Source of the DNA: CAYILR01 sp964364175
GTDB taxonomy: Bacteria; Bdellovibrionota; UBA1018
Length of the DNA stretch: 64,000 nt
Assembly (NCBI GenBank): GCA_964364175.1
Contig: CAYILR010000008.1
Coordinates: forward strand, 1 to 64,000
Direction: 5' to 3'
Under the pieces are notes generated by a model. It made no database searches, was not told where the DNA came from, and saw nothing but the letters and a program-made list of their open reading frames with translations. Shown here piece after piece: positions 33,551 to 42,224 of the stretch. The translations under genes and the position numbers were made by a program. Within the stretch, counting starts at the first letter, position 1, and every line of letters starts with the position of its first letter.

Positions 33551-35875
33551 TCAGTCCTCCAGGTACTCGGCGACGTTCACGATGGTGTCAACGATCTTCT
33601 TCATCTTGGCTGCACGCCGGACGCGACGTTTCTTCTTGTAGTAGTTCGTCGAGGCAACTACCGGAGGTGGCGGCAACGACAGGTTTGGTGCGAGCTTAGC
33701 AAGACAGGCTTCAGCCAGCGGAACAGCCTTCCCACCGCTACGCTCGGCTAGGTCCGCCAGCTTCTCCAGGCCGCGCATCACCGTGTTCGTTGGATAACCG
33801 ACTTGAAACGCAGCCTCTTGGACGGCCGCCCGCATGGCCTCGTCCTGATGAATCTGCATGTTCAGGTTGCGTGTCTCCGTCGACAGGATCTGAAGCTGCT
33901 CCATGAGAGGGGCTTCCGGGTCCAACAGCACGTTGATGGCCTGAGCCGTGCGCAGTGCAGGAGCCGCGGGAGTCGGACCGAACGGGTCATGGGTGATGGG
34001 ATCGACGGCAGAGGACACGCGACCAAGGCGTCCAATTTTCTTTCCTTTGGAACGGCTCTCGGCGATGTTGGTCACCACGGTCCTACCCTTCAGCGTCTTC
34101 GCCAGGTTGCTTGGGTCGAGGTCACGATGGCGGATCTTGTTCGCTCTGAGGAACTTGAGCGTCGACTTGGCCCAGGCGATCTTGGCCTCCAAACCAGGAT
34201 CTTTCCATACGGCTCTACGTCGAGCCGCGATATCCGCGCGCCGATCGTTCATCATCTTGAAAGGTAGCGCCGTCTCGACCCGCCTACGGCGCGTCGTCAC
34301 CGGGTCCGTTTTCTCCGGGTCGACGATGAAGCGGAGGAAGTCCTCCAGGTCCTTCGGCTGTGCCGGCGTGAGCGCGTTCTTCTGCATCGCGCGCCAGCGG
34401 AAGAGGGTGTCGACGAACAGATCCCAATCCGGGTCGACAGGCCAGGTCACACGCTCGTGGACGATGGCCCAGAGCGGCTCCTTGACGCCGGACAGCCGAA
34501 GCTCGAACACGTCGTGGATGCGGGGCATGGCGACGTGCCGCTTGTTCTTCAGGCGGTTCCAGGACTGTCCTTCAAGCTTGTCGGTCGTGAGCGTGAGTGT
34601 TGTTTTCTTATCCGGCAATAACCAGCTTGTGAGCGGCCGGTGATGATATCTGCGCCTCCCACCCAAAACTGGCGCAAGCTGCATGACACCTTTGGCGTGG
34701 TCGATTCCTAGCCGCGCAGCGACTTTGCGCCAGGCTTTGTCGTGGCCTTCGAGGGGCTGCGGCAGTGGTTGGCGGCCTGGCTTGATCTTCTTCCAGGCGT
34801 CGAACGGACGCTTGAACTCAGCCGTGACCTCCAGATAGGAGGCAGTGGCGAGTAGTGCTCGTGCTACTGACTTGAGCCTGGCATATCTGTTTTCAGGGTC
34901 ATCGTCTGTGAAGTTTCTGAAGTCTACGGATACGGGTCCTTTGAGGGACCAGTCCCACTCCCAGTCACGTACTGTTTGCTGCTTCTCGTTGTCGAAACCA
35001 GTGCTAGTGTCAAAATACAGACCGAATTCTTGCAGCGCCTCCTGGGCACGTCGGAGAGCTTCCTTCTGTTCATCAGTAGCATCTGTCAGGTCGAAGTGTA
35101 GACCAACAGCGACGTCTCGCCCACGGTCTGGGCTATCCGCTACCTTTGCAGCAGCCTGAAGGTCATGCCATGGGCCATGGTGTCCAGAGCGGAGTCCTTT
35201 GATCATGGCTTCTTCGGCCGTGTAGCGCTTCTCCTGTGTAGGCTTGTGCTTCGTGTTGAAGGCCGCGAGGGACGACGGCTGACGCTTGAAGTGCTCAGTC
35301 TGCCAGTCGTAGACCTTGCCCTTGAACTCGACCCAAGCGTGCTCATAACGCGGTCGTTCACCAGGAGCCGGATCTGGGTTCACAACCACAGCGTGGACGA
35401 CCACGGCGTCGTCCCCAAACTCCCGTGCCTTCTGGGTCGCATATCGGAAACAGTCACCACATGGGATGACCTTGGCGACTGCCGACACCGGATTCCAGAC
35501 CTTGGCTTCACCGCCGCGCTGGCTGGCGCCCGTGCTGACTTCCACGAGGCCCTTGCGCTTGAGCTTCTGGAGCGCGTTCAAGACCATCAAGTCCTGCTGC
35601 CGCTTGGTCATCCACTTGATGTCTTCCGGGAGCCCGCCTGTTCCTTCGATGGCCAGGTCGCGCAGCAAGCTCGTAGTGAGTGACGGCTCCGGACCGCCGC
35701 GGCGCTTCCAGGCTGCGTACATGTCCTTTGCAGCTTGAAGGACAGCATCTTCCAGCCACTTCAGGTCTTCGACGCGCTTGCGCTCCTTCACCCGACCCTT
35801 GGCCGAGCCTTCAGGGCTCAGGTCCATGCGGTGACCTGCCTCGATGACATCGTTGTGAGAGGCCAGACGCTTCAT
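33551..35875 (-). CDS. Large protein: transglutaminase-like plus degenerate kinase-like domains
   Basis: 774 residues from ATG 35875, coupled to the tiny gene upstream. Residues about 139-190 show a transglutaminase-like triad: Cys in IPCGDCFRYA, His in RYEHAWVEFKGK, Asp in KVYDWQ. Residues about 400-610 resemble a protein kinase: a Gly-rich loop (PVLGGRRRYHHRPL), a hinge-like VFELRLSG...LWAIVHERV, and the catalytic loop HRDLDPSNL. The usual beta3 Lys is replaced (TLTLTTDKLE) and the DFG Asp is Asn (VVTNIAES), so it is likely a pseudokinase. The C-terminus is basic. Location in a virion-like cluster suggests an injected or virion enzyme; that is inference. Confidence 0.65.
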   Translation of the reverse strand: MKRLASHNDVIEAGHRMDLSPEGSAKGRVKERKRVEDLKWLEDAVLQAAKDMYAAWKRRGGPEPSLTTSLLRDLAIEGTGGLPEDIKWMTKRQQDLMVLNALQKLKRKGLVEVSTGASQRGGEAKVWNPVSAVAKVIPCGDCFRYATQKAREFGDDAVVVHAVVVNPDPAPGERPRYEHAWVEFKGKVYDWQTEHFKRQPSSLAAFNTKHKPTQEKRYTAEEAMIKGLRSGHHGPWHDLQAAAKVADSPDRGRDVAVGLHFDLTDATDEQKEALRRAQEALQEFGLYFDTSTGFDNEKQQTVRDWEWDWSLKGPVSVDFRNFTDDDPENRYARLKSVARALLATASYLEVTAEFKRPFDAWKKIKPGRQPLPQPLEGHDKAWRKVAARLGIDHAKGVMQLAPVLGGRRRYHHRPLTSWLLPDKKTTLTLTTDKLEGQSWNRLKNKRHVAMPRIHDVFELRLSGVKEPLWAIVHERVTWPVDPDWDLFVDTLFRWRAMQKNALTPAQPKDLEDFLRFIVDPEKTDPVTTRRRRVETALPFKMMNDRRADIAARRRAVWKDPGLEAKIAWAKSTLKFLRANKIRHRDLDPSNLAKTLKGRTVVTNIAESRSKGKKIGRLGRVSSAVDPITHDPFGPTPAAPALRTAQAINVLLDPEAPLMEQLQILSTETRNLNMQIHQDEAMRAAVQEAAFQVGYPTNTVMRGLEKLADLAERSGGKAVPLAEACLAKLAPNLSLPPPPVVASTNYYKKKRRVRRAAKMKKIVDTIVNVAEYLED

Positions 35876-35973
35876 TCGTCTCTGTTCCGAGATACGAGAT
35901 GGTGGAACCCTGCCAGAACCAGGGCGGCGAGGAACGCCCAGAGAACGGCCCAGGGGAGGACCGTCCGCCACAT
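35872..35973 (-). CDS. Tiny single-pass membrane protein
   Basis: 33 codons, from an ATG two bases after the upstream stop to a TGA that overlaps the next ATG (ATGA). The protein is almost entirely a membrane helix (MWRTVLPWAVLWAFLAALVL) with a basic/polar end (SRNRDE). The exact fit between neighbours argues it is a real gene. Confidence 0.6.
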   Translation of the reverse strand: MWRTVLPWAVLWAFLAALVLAGFHHLVSRNRDE

Positions 35974-35975
35974 GG

Positions 35976-36314
35976 TCAGTCCTTGCCTTGGTCTTGGACC
36001 ACCATGGCAAGCTCCTCGATATCCTTCATGATGGAGAAAAGGCACTTCAAGCGGTCATCATGTTGCTTGCGCGCCACCTGATAGGCACCAGGCTTGAGCG
36101 TCTGGTAGTCGCGACCGTGAGGCGTAGCGTTCGTCAGAGCATTCTGCATCGCGCGCCCGGCGTGGGCCACCGCGATGAGTTGGTCCATCAACTCCTTCTT
36201 GGAGGTGCCGTTGTTGTTGACCTGGGGCGCTTGCAAGCCACTCTCACTGGCCGAGAGCTTGGCGGCAGCCAAGCGGAGGGACTTAGTGATCTGAGCGCGG
36301 GTCTTCTGGTCCAT
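35976..36314 (-). CDS. Small helical protein with shared N-terminal helix
   Basis: 112 residues from ATG 36314, overlapping the upstream stop as TGATG; a GTG at 36317 is the alternative. N-terminus MDQKTRAQITKSLRLAAAKL parallels the 17670-18665 protein. The remainder is helical without a known domain. Possible packaged or head-targeted protein. Confidence 0.65.
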   Translation of the reverse strand: MDQKTRAQITKSLRLAAAKLSASESGLQAPQVNNNGTSKKELMDQLIAVAHAGRAMQNALTNATPHGRDYQTLKPGAYQVARKQHDDRLKCLFSIMKDIEELAMVVQDQGKD

Positions 36315-38452
36315 CACTTCACCCCGAGCTTGGCAGCGAGCTTCTTGGGATCGACGATGAGAGCCACGTAGCCTTCGATGTTGCTGATGACCTTGATCTC
36401 ACCGCTGGCGGCTTCCTTGGCGTCGAAGTCGGCCTTGACGGAGATGTCGCTTCCAAGGCGCGTCCCCATCATCTCGCCGACGTCCTTGAGCGTGATGTCC
36501 TTGCCGAAGGGGTTGTTGACACCTTCGCTGGCGTTGAGGAACAACTCGACGTCACCGATGCTACCGGTGCTGACGACGACGTTCTTCATGGCCCGGATGC
36601 CAGGGATGAACTTGTAGTCCCCGACGTCGTACATGGCCTTCTCGATCTCGTCACCGGAGGTGCCCGCAGCCAGAGCCTTGGAACAAACCTCGGCCACGTC
36701 CTCCAGGTACTGGCTGTTGAGGTTCTTCTCGACGAACTGCTCAACGTCGTTCCACTGGTAGGCGAACGAGTCGCCGGGGCCGTCAGGGAAGTAGTCGGAA
36801 GGATCACGCTCCTTCTCCGCGTCCACTGCTGCTTCAACGGCTGTGTTGTAGACGTCGTTCGCATTGCCCACGATCTCCTCGTAGGCGTCGGACAGAAGCT
36901 CGAAGGACGACTCCATGATGGCGTCAGCCAGGCTCTGGTGTGCGGCCTTGATCGTCGAGTCGGTGTCGAGGAGCTTGCGGAGGACTTCGACGTCGAGGAT
37001 CCCCTCCAAGTCGCCATCGTGAATGCCTACGCCGTGGCCCTCCTGCGTCATCCACATGAGGTATGGGGCGTCGGCCGCCATCGCCTCTTCGGCCCGAGCG
37101 ATCTCGAAGGTGCCTTCGAGCAGCTTCTCGGCCGCGGTCTCGTAGTCCCGCGCCGCCTCCTGTACCTTGGCGGACACATCCAGATCGCCATGCACAAGGT
37201 TGCTGAAGACGTAGACGTTGTCCCCATCGTCTGAGATGTTGGACTCGATCGCCATGCTAACAAGCTGCTGGAGCGTGTCATAGTCGAACGCGCCCTGAGA
37301 AGCCGAGATGACGCTGGCTGCGGCACTATTCTTCTCGGGCTTCACCTTGCGCGTCTTGCCTCCCTGCTTAAAGCCAAGGGCGGCTGCGGCGTCTCGGATG
37401 AAGACACGATCCTTCTCTTTCTCGTCTTCAGGAAGATCGGCGTAGGGTTTCTTGAGGTCATCCGAGGCCCAGGACTTATTGCGCTCAACCCAGGCATCAT
37501 GGATGTTGGAGGCCATAGCCTCCATGTCCTCCGCTGGGAAGGTCTTGGCGCGGTTCAAAGCCTTCGACTGCATGGTAATCAAGACGTTCTGAACGGCCGC
37601 CACTGCTGACGCAGTGTTCTCTTTCGCGATGTCCTTCGGAAGCTCTGAGTTTTTGAGCTTCGTGATGTCCACCTGGTCGGTTCCGTTCTTCTTGATCCAG
37701 TCCTCGTCCTTGGTGGTCTTCACACGAGGCTTGTCGCCATTCTTCTTCTTGTAATCGTCCTTCCACTTCTCGTGAGCGGAATCTGCAACTGCTGTCATGG
37801 CGGCTACCGTCTTCGTAAGTGCCGAGGCCAATTTGACCTTTCCGGCTTTCTCATATGAGGCCACTAGATCAAGAACGTCTTTCGGGCTGCCAACGTCCTT
37901 GAAGTTGTCGAACGCTACCTGGAAGCGCTCTTTCGGGGACAGCTTTGCAAGGTCCTGGCCTGCTTCCGCAGCGCCGTACTCGTAGGCCGAGCCATCTTTG
38001 GGCTTGACCATGAGCTTGATGCCCTTGATGGAGAGTTTGTCGCCGAACTGGACCTTGATCTGAGAGCCGGACTTCTCGCCCTTCTTCGGGCCGGTCTTCC
38101 ACTCAAAGGTCGCATTGCCCACGCCTTTCTTGTTGGGCTGCTTGTTGATCGTCAACCACTTCTTCGTGAACTTCTTATTCTTTTCAGCCTCTTTCTTCTG
38201 CTCCGATGTCATGCGCTTGCGCCTCACAGCGTCGATGACCGACGCTGTGATGTCCTGCCCGTGGACATGCTCGGTCGCCTGGACCGCTGCCGCCACGGCC
38301 TGAGCCGCGTCCTCAAGGGCACGAAGCGTCTCGGCCGGAAGCTCGACCTCTTTGGTCGTTTGCTCCACCAGATCGTCGATCTTCTGAGACAGGTTCTCAG
38401 GAATCGCGGTCGTCGGTTCTGGCTCAGGCGTGGGGATTGGCTTAATATCCAT
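36314..38452 (-). CDS. Large unknown protein, probably virion/internal
   Basis: 712 residues from ATG 38452. Order: Pro/Glu-rich start, helix, Lys-rich segment (RKRMTSEQKKEAEKNKKFTK), beta-rich patch (about 105-145), long helical middle, then an acidic alpha/beta C-terminus. Lys and Glu rich overall. No enzyme motif recognised. It heads the minus cluster and follows a 392-nt intergenic region. Confidence 0.65.
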   Translation of the reverse strand: MDIKPIPTPEPEPTTAIPENLSQKIDDLVEQTTKEVELPAETLRALEDAAQAVAAAVQATEHVHGQDITASVIDAVRRKRMTSEQKKEAEKNKKFTKKWLTINKQPNKKGVGNATFEWKTGPKKGEKSGSQIKVQFGDKLSIKGIKLMVKPKDGSAYEYGAAEAGQDLAKLSPKERFQVAFDNFKDVGSPKDVLDLVASYEKAGKVKLASALTKTVAAMTAVADSAHEKWKDDYKKKNGDKPRVKTTKDEDWIKKNGTDQVDITKLKNSELPKDIAKENTASAVAAVQNVLITMQSKALNRAKTFPAEDMEAMASNIHDAWVERNKSWASDDLKKPYADLPEDEKEKDRVFIRDAAAALGFKQGGKTRKVKPEKNSAAASVISASQGAFDYDTLQQLVSMAIESNISDDGDNVYVFSNLVHGDLDVSAKVQEAARDYETAAEKLLEGTFEIARAEEAMAADAPYLMWMTQEGHGVGIHDGDLEGILDVEVLRKLLDTDSTIKAAHQSLADAIMESSFELLSDAYEEIVGNANDVYNTAVEAAVDAEKERDPSDYFPDGPGDSFAYQWNDVEQFVEKNLNSQYLEDVAEVCSKALAAGTSGDEIEKAMYDVGDYKFIPGIRAMKNVVVSTGSIGDVELFLNASEGVNNPFGKDITLKDVGEMMGTRLGSDISVKADFDAKEAASGEIKVISNIEGYVALIVDPKKLAAKLGVK

Positions 38453-38844
38453 GTGAGGCAACCTCGGGTCGTCAATCCAAGGTTGCCTCACAACGGCCGA
38501 AAAAGATCGACTTCACGCCTTGCCGGCTTTGCCTCATAAGTTGCCTTACAAGACTTCGGGCATGAGGAGCTTCATCGCTTTTGGCTCTGCTCCCTTGTTT
38601 TCCAGGCACTAGCCGTACCCAAATTCACTTTGGTTTTTCGCTGTAGGACCCAGTATTTTCAACTTTGAATCCAGCGCAGTTGCCCTCTGCTTTATCTAGT
38701 TTTACTTCACACAAGACTTTGTGTGAAAACGCGATACTAGGTTGTCAAAGAACGAGAGGCCGCACCGTCAGGATGTGCTACCTTGACGGCACGACGACGC
38801 TAGGAAGACCGACTAGCCATGTCAACTGCCAATTTGAGGCAAAG
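38453..38844. other. 392-nt intergenic region with a 9-bp hairpin
   Basis: Longest gene-free stretch in the window. It is AT-richer than its surroundings and holds a perfect inverted repeat TTCACACAA/TTGTGTGAA (38706-38714 and 38719-38727, 4-nt loop). A TTGACA on the minus strand just upstream of the hairpin lacks a good -10. It probably carries the promoter for the large gene at 36314-38452 and/or an operator or terminator. Confidence 0.5.
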
Positions 38845-39168
38845 CTACATCTTGCCCATCTCCTCCAGCCGGACCGCCGCGTAGCCGCGTTGGAGCTTGA
38901 TCGACTTCAAGGCGTCCTTGTAGGGGCCTTGCAGGTTCTTCAACTCCTCTTTCAGTTCCTTGATCTTCTCATCGGCTTCCAGCTTGTCGTCGGTCTCTTT
39001 CTCGTGTTGTGCGAGTGACACGAGGCGATCTCGAAGCTCTTGCTCGCTCATGCTCTGCATGGCTTCGACCACGGCTTCACCTGCCGCCTTGAGCAGCTTC
39101 TCTTCCAGCTTGGTGCCGGTGCTCTTGGCGCCCCAGTCACCACCGTTGTTGCCTTTGCCTTTACCCAT
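38845..39168 (-). CDS. Small coiled-coil protein after recA-like gene
   Basis: 107 residues. Gly/Lys-rich start (MGKGKGNNGGDWG), then a charged coiled coil (about 25-95; KIKELKEELKNLQ). It is the last gene of the recombination cluster. It could be a small DNA-metabolism accessory factor. No family recognised. Confidence 0.6.
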   Translation of the reverse strand: MGKGKGNNGGDWGAKSTGTKLEEKLLKAAGEAVVEAMQSMSEQELRDRLVSLAQHEKETDDKLEADEKIKELKEELKNLQGPYKDALKSIKLQRGYAAVRLEEMGKM

Positions 39169-39203
39169 AGTGAATCTCCTTCGGTAGAGGTGCCTTGTAG
39201 CAG

Positions 39204-40718
39204 CTACCAGCCACCCTTGGCCTTCTTTTTCTTCTGGTTGCCGATCTTCGGCGGGATGACGGGTTCGTCCTCCTCGACAGCGGCGGTCTTGACCGGCTTG
39301 GTGGTCTTCTTCGGCGGCGGTGCCTCCGCCTCCTCAGCGGCCTCCTCCGCCTCGAAGGACTCCTCCCCCTCCTCCGATTCATCCTCGTCGTTGCCGCTCA
39401 AGGACGACGCCTTGGAGGTCTTCTGGCCTGTCAGGCCCACGTCCTCCTCGTCGGACGCCTTGGTCTTGTCCTTCGAGTTGCGGTAGCGCTTCACAGCCTC
39501 GCCGTTGGCGAGCGCCGCGTAGCAAGCATTGAAGAACGTGTTGGTGCCGTCCGCGCGTTGCTTGCGGATGATGGTCTCCAGCGCCGCGGGCGACGGGTAC
39601 TTGCCGTCGATCTTGAGCCTGGTGACGCCGAGGAACTTCATGATGAGGTCGAGGGCACCTGAGAAGTCCTTGGCGGCGACAAGCTCCTTCGCCTTCTTCG
39701 TGAAGGCGTCGACCTCTTCCTTCTTCGCCTTCGTCAGCGCCTTCTCCACGTTCTTCATCTGGATGTCGAGGTTGAATTTGTCGAGGCCGCTGATGGTCAA
39801 ACCCTTGGCGTCCTTGGTGAGATAGCCCGCCTTCTTGGCAAACGTCATCGCGTCGTTGGCCGGATCGAATCCCTGGCCGAGGTGCAGGAACACCTCAGCC
39901 TCCTGCATCGGGATGAAGTTCTTGTTCTTGTGGGTCTTGAAGCGCGTCATCTGGAAGACGCCGCCATCGTCCAACTCGATCTGCTTGCCGCGTCCGATGC
40001 GAACCAGGTTGTCTGTCGAGAACTGCCAGGCGTTGCCACCAGGGATCGACTCTGGGCTCTGGTACGGGTTGCCGACGTTCGATCGGACCTGGTTGGTCGC
40101 CACCAGCGAGACGTGCTTGCGGGTCAGCAGCCCCTTCAACATGCCCCAATACTTCGAGTGCATCGAAGCTCGGACAGCCGGGCGCTTGGACTCCTCCAGC
40201 TTGAACTCGTTGCGCTCGGCCATGGTCGCGACCGAGTCGATGAAGATGACCAACTGCGGCAAGCCGTAGTGCTTGTCCGGAAGCTGGTTGCACGCCGCGA
40301 TGATCATCTCGTAGGTGCCGTTGCCGCTCTCGGGCCGGTAGTAGGTCAGGACGGGGTCCTTGTTCGAGCGGTCCATGCCGAGCGTGTCGATGTACGCCGC
40401 ATCAGTGGTACCCTCGTGGTCGAAGAACACGGTAGGGATACCGAGCTTGTGCAGGAACGCTGCCGCTGAATATACAAGAGAAGACTTACCAACTCCGGCA
40501 GGACCATATATTTGGAAGACCTGGCCGCCGTAGTAGCCGCCTCCCATGATCAAGCTCAGGGTCAACGAACCCGCCGACAGGTAGTCAGCTTCCTCCTTCT
40601 GTCGAAGCTCGATGGCGTGAACCTTCTTCTCCTTCTCCAACTTTCCGAACAGAGACAACACATTCTTGGCGCTGAGCTTCTCGGTCTTTTGCTCAACCTC
40701 TTGCTTCTTGCTTCCCAT
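39204..40718 (-). CDS. RecA/UvsX-like recombinase
   Basis: 504 residues from ATG 40718. Walker A GPAGVGKSS, Walker B LVIFIDSVA, and the strand KHVSLVATNQVRSNVG followed by SIPGGNAWQFSTDNLVRIGR, as in RecA/UvsX proteins. The C-terminal 110 residues form an acidic linker (DEDESEEGEESFEAEEAAEE) and a basic end (NQKKKKAKGG), longer than most UvsX proteins. It forms filaments on ssDNA for strand exchange in repair and replication restart. It is transcribed together with the gp32-like SSB gene. Confidence 0.9.
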   Translation of the reverse strand: MGSKKQEVEQKTEKLSAKNVLSLFGKLEKEKKVHAIELRQKEEADYLSAGSLTLSLIMGGGYYGGQVFQIYGPAGVGKSSLVYSAAAFLHKLGIPTVFFDHEGTTDAAYIDTLGMDRSNKDPVLTYYRPESGNGTYEMIIAACNQLPDKHYGLPQLVIFIDSVATMAERNEFKLEESKRPAVRASMHSKYWGMLKGLLTRKHVSLVATNQVRSNVGNPYQSPESIPGGNAWQFSTDNLVRIGRGKQIELDDGGVFQMTRFKTHKNKNFIPMQEAEVFLHLGQGFDPANDAMTFAKKAGYLTKDAKGLTISGLDKFNLDIQMKNVEKALTKAKKEEVDAFTKKAKELVAAKDFSGALDLIMKFLGVTRLKIDGKYPSPAALETIIRKQRADGTNTFFNACYAALANGEAVKRYRNSKDKTKASDEEDVGLTGQKTSKASSLSGNDEDESEEGEESFEAEEAAEEAEAPPPKKTTKPVKTAAVEEDEPVIPPKIGNQKKKKAKGGW

Positions 40719-40728
40719 GAAGTACCTC

Positions 40729-41202
40729 TCAAGTTTTGATGATGAATCGGTCGATTTCGGCGCTAAGGGCGTCCAACAAATTGACATAGCCCGCAGGGCT
40801 GGGCGCGACACGGCGGATAAAAGACTTTCCACCGACGTCTTGCGCCAAGAACTGACCGTTATCTCCGATAGACACAGAAGACCGAAACAGGATAGTGCGC
40901 CTCTTCACGAGGCGGACTTGAGGAAGCCAGCAAGCACTGATGGTGGTCATCAGCTTCGCATCGTTCCTATCCAAGAGGAGCCGGTGATAGCTGACTCTAG
41001 GACGTTCCTTTGTCCAGTTGGTGAGACCCTCGTCGAGGGTCCCACCGGCCTCTGTGAGCTTATCGAGGACACGGTAAGCCAGAGCCGGGATGCCCGGCTT
41101 GACCTTAGGCACAGCCTTCAGGTCCTCAAGAAGGAGAAGAAGCAGAAACCGATCCCCCACAGAGGTGAATAGGTGCTCCACCTCGGCGGGAGATACGGCC
41201 AT
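40729..41202 (-). CDS. Unknown protein between ssb and recA
   Basis: 157 residues from ATG 41202, AAGAGGC upstream. Helical N-terminus (FLLLLLLEDLKAVPKV is part of a soluble-looking helix pair), then beta strands. Position between the SSB and recombinase genes suggests a recombination-mediator role such as UvsY-like, but no sequence signature supports it. Confidence 0.55.
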   Translation of the reverse strand: MAVSPAEVEHLFTSVGDRFLLLLLLEDLKAVPKVKPGIPALAYRVLDKLTEAGGTLDEGLTNWTKERPRVSYHRLLLDRNDAKLMTTISACWLPQVRLVKRRTILFRSSVSIGDNGQFLAQDVGGKSFIRRVAPSPAGYVNLLDALSAEIDRFIIKT

Positions 41203-41237
41203 TTGCCTCTTTTCCTTCACAAGGGCCAACAAGAGGC

Positions 41238-42224
41238 TTACTCCTCGTCGGCGGCCTCATCAGGGACGTCATCGTCACCGGGAGTGGCGTAGGAGCGCTC
41301 GGAGGCACCACCTTCGTCTTCATCCCACGGGAGGTCCTTCTTGCCCTGCTTGCCCTTGCCACTCTTGGGCGAAGCGTCGTCGTCATCCATCAGGGACGCA
41401 CGACGTTCGGGTGCCTTGCCCTTGCCGGTCTTGCTGTTGCCTCCTTTAGGAGGTGCTGTCACCGGGTCGTCGTCCCCATCCGCGGGGACGTCATCATACT
41501 TGGAGTAGTCCTTCTCGGCCTTCTGAGTGCGGGCCGAGTCGGCTCCCCCCTCGATGACGCCGAGCTTGGCGAGCTTGGCGGCAATCTCAGCCTTCGGTGG
41601 CGTCGCCGCCTTAGCTAGCGCTGCGAAGCTCACTCCCTCGATGTACTCCTTGAACGCACGGACCTCGTCCTTGGTCAGTGGGATCTTGCCGCCTTCTGCG
41701 GTGTGGACCGGGTACTCGGTCTTGTTGTTGTTCTCCGACTTCGAGATCAGGATGTCGAAGCCGAACTTCGGGTCCGTCGCGTCGGGCAGGCTGTCCTCAT
41801 CGTCCCAACCATCGGGGGCGCCTTCCGAATAGGCGATGTCCGAGAGCTTCAGCAGGTCGCTCACACACTTCGGCGTCAGGCGGATCGGGCGAACTTGGAG
41901 GTTCCCCTTCTTCTGCTCGGCGCGGTTGATGGTGTAGGCATACGTGTACGAGGTGACACGCAGGCCAGCCTCACACATCGGGCAGCCGTGATCTGTGGAC
42001 TTCTCGTTCTCGTAGTCCCAATTGAGGCACAGGTCGTAGTAGCCGCTCTTCTCTTTGCGCTTCACAGAGAAGAACTCGACCCAGTGCATCGGCACTGTAG
42101 TCACGTCGTTGTAGAGGCGGTTCCGAGAGGGCTTGCCGGGGATGTCGTAGAGATCGTCCTTGAACGACTCATCCCAGCGCTGCCGATTGTTGCTGTTTTG
42201 TGCTGCTTTCTTCAGAGTACCCAT
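41238..42224 (-). CDS. gp32-like single-stranded DNA-binding protein
   Basis: 328 residues. The N-terminal core carries aromatics and a zinc-like site (DHGCPMCEAG), with surrounding sequence WVEFFSVKRKEKSGYYDLCL as in T4 gp32-type OB folds. The long C-terminal region after about 215 is acidic/Lys-Gly mixed and ends PDEAADEE, the usual protein-interaction tail. Adjacent to the recombinase gene. It would coat ssDNA during replication and recombination. Confidence 0.75.
   Translation of the reverse strand: MGTLKKAAQNSNNRQRWDESFKDDLYDIPGKPSRNRLYNDVTTVPMHWVEFFSVKRKEKSGYYDLCLNWDYENEKSTDHGCPMCEAGLRVTSYTYAYTINRAEQKKGNLQVRPIRLTPKCVSDLLKLSDIAYSEGAPDGWDDEDSLPDATDPKFGFDILISKSENNNKTEYPVHTAEGGKIPLTKDEVRAFKEYIEGVSFAALAKAATPPKAEIAAKLAKLGVIEGGADSARTQKAEKDYSKYDDVPADGDDDPVTAPPKGGNSKTGKGKAPERRASLMDDDDASPKSGKGKQGKKDLPWDEDEGGASERSYATPGDDDVPDEAADEE

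Noticed and set aside
38735..38755. TTGACA on the minus strand as a promoter
   Set aside because: No acceptable -10 hexamer at 16-18 nt.
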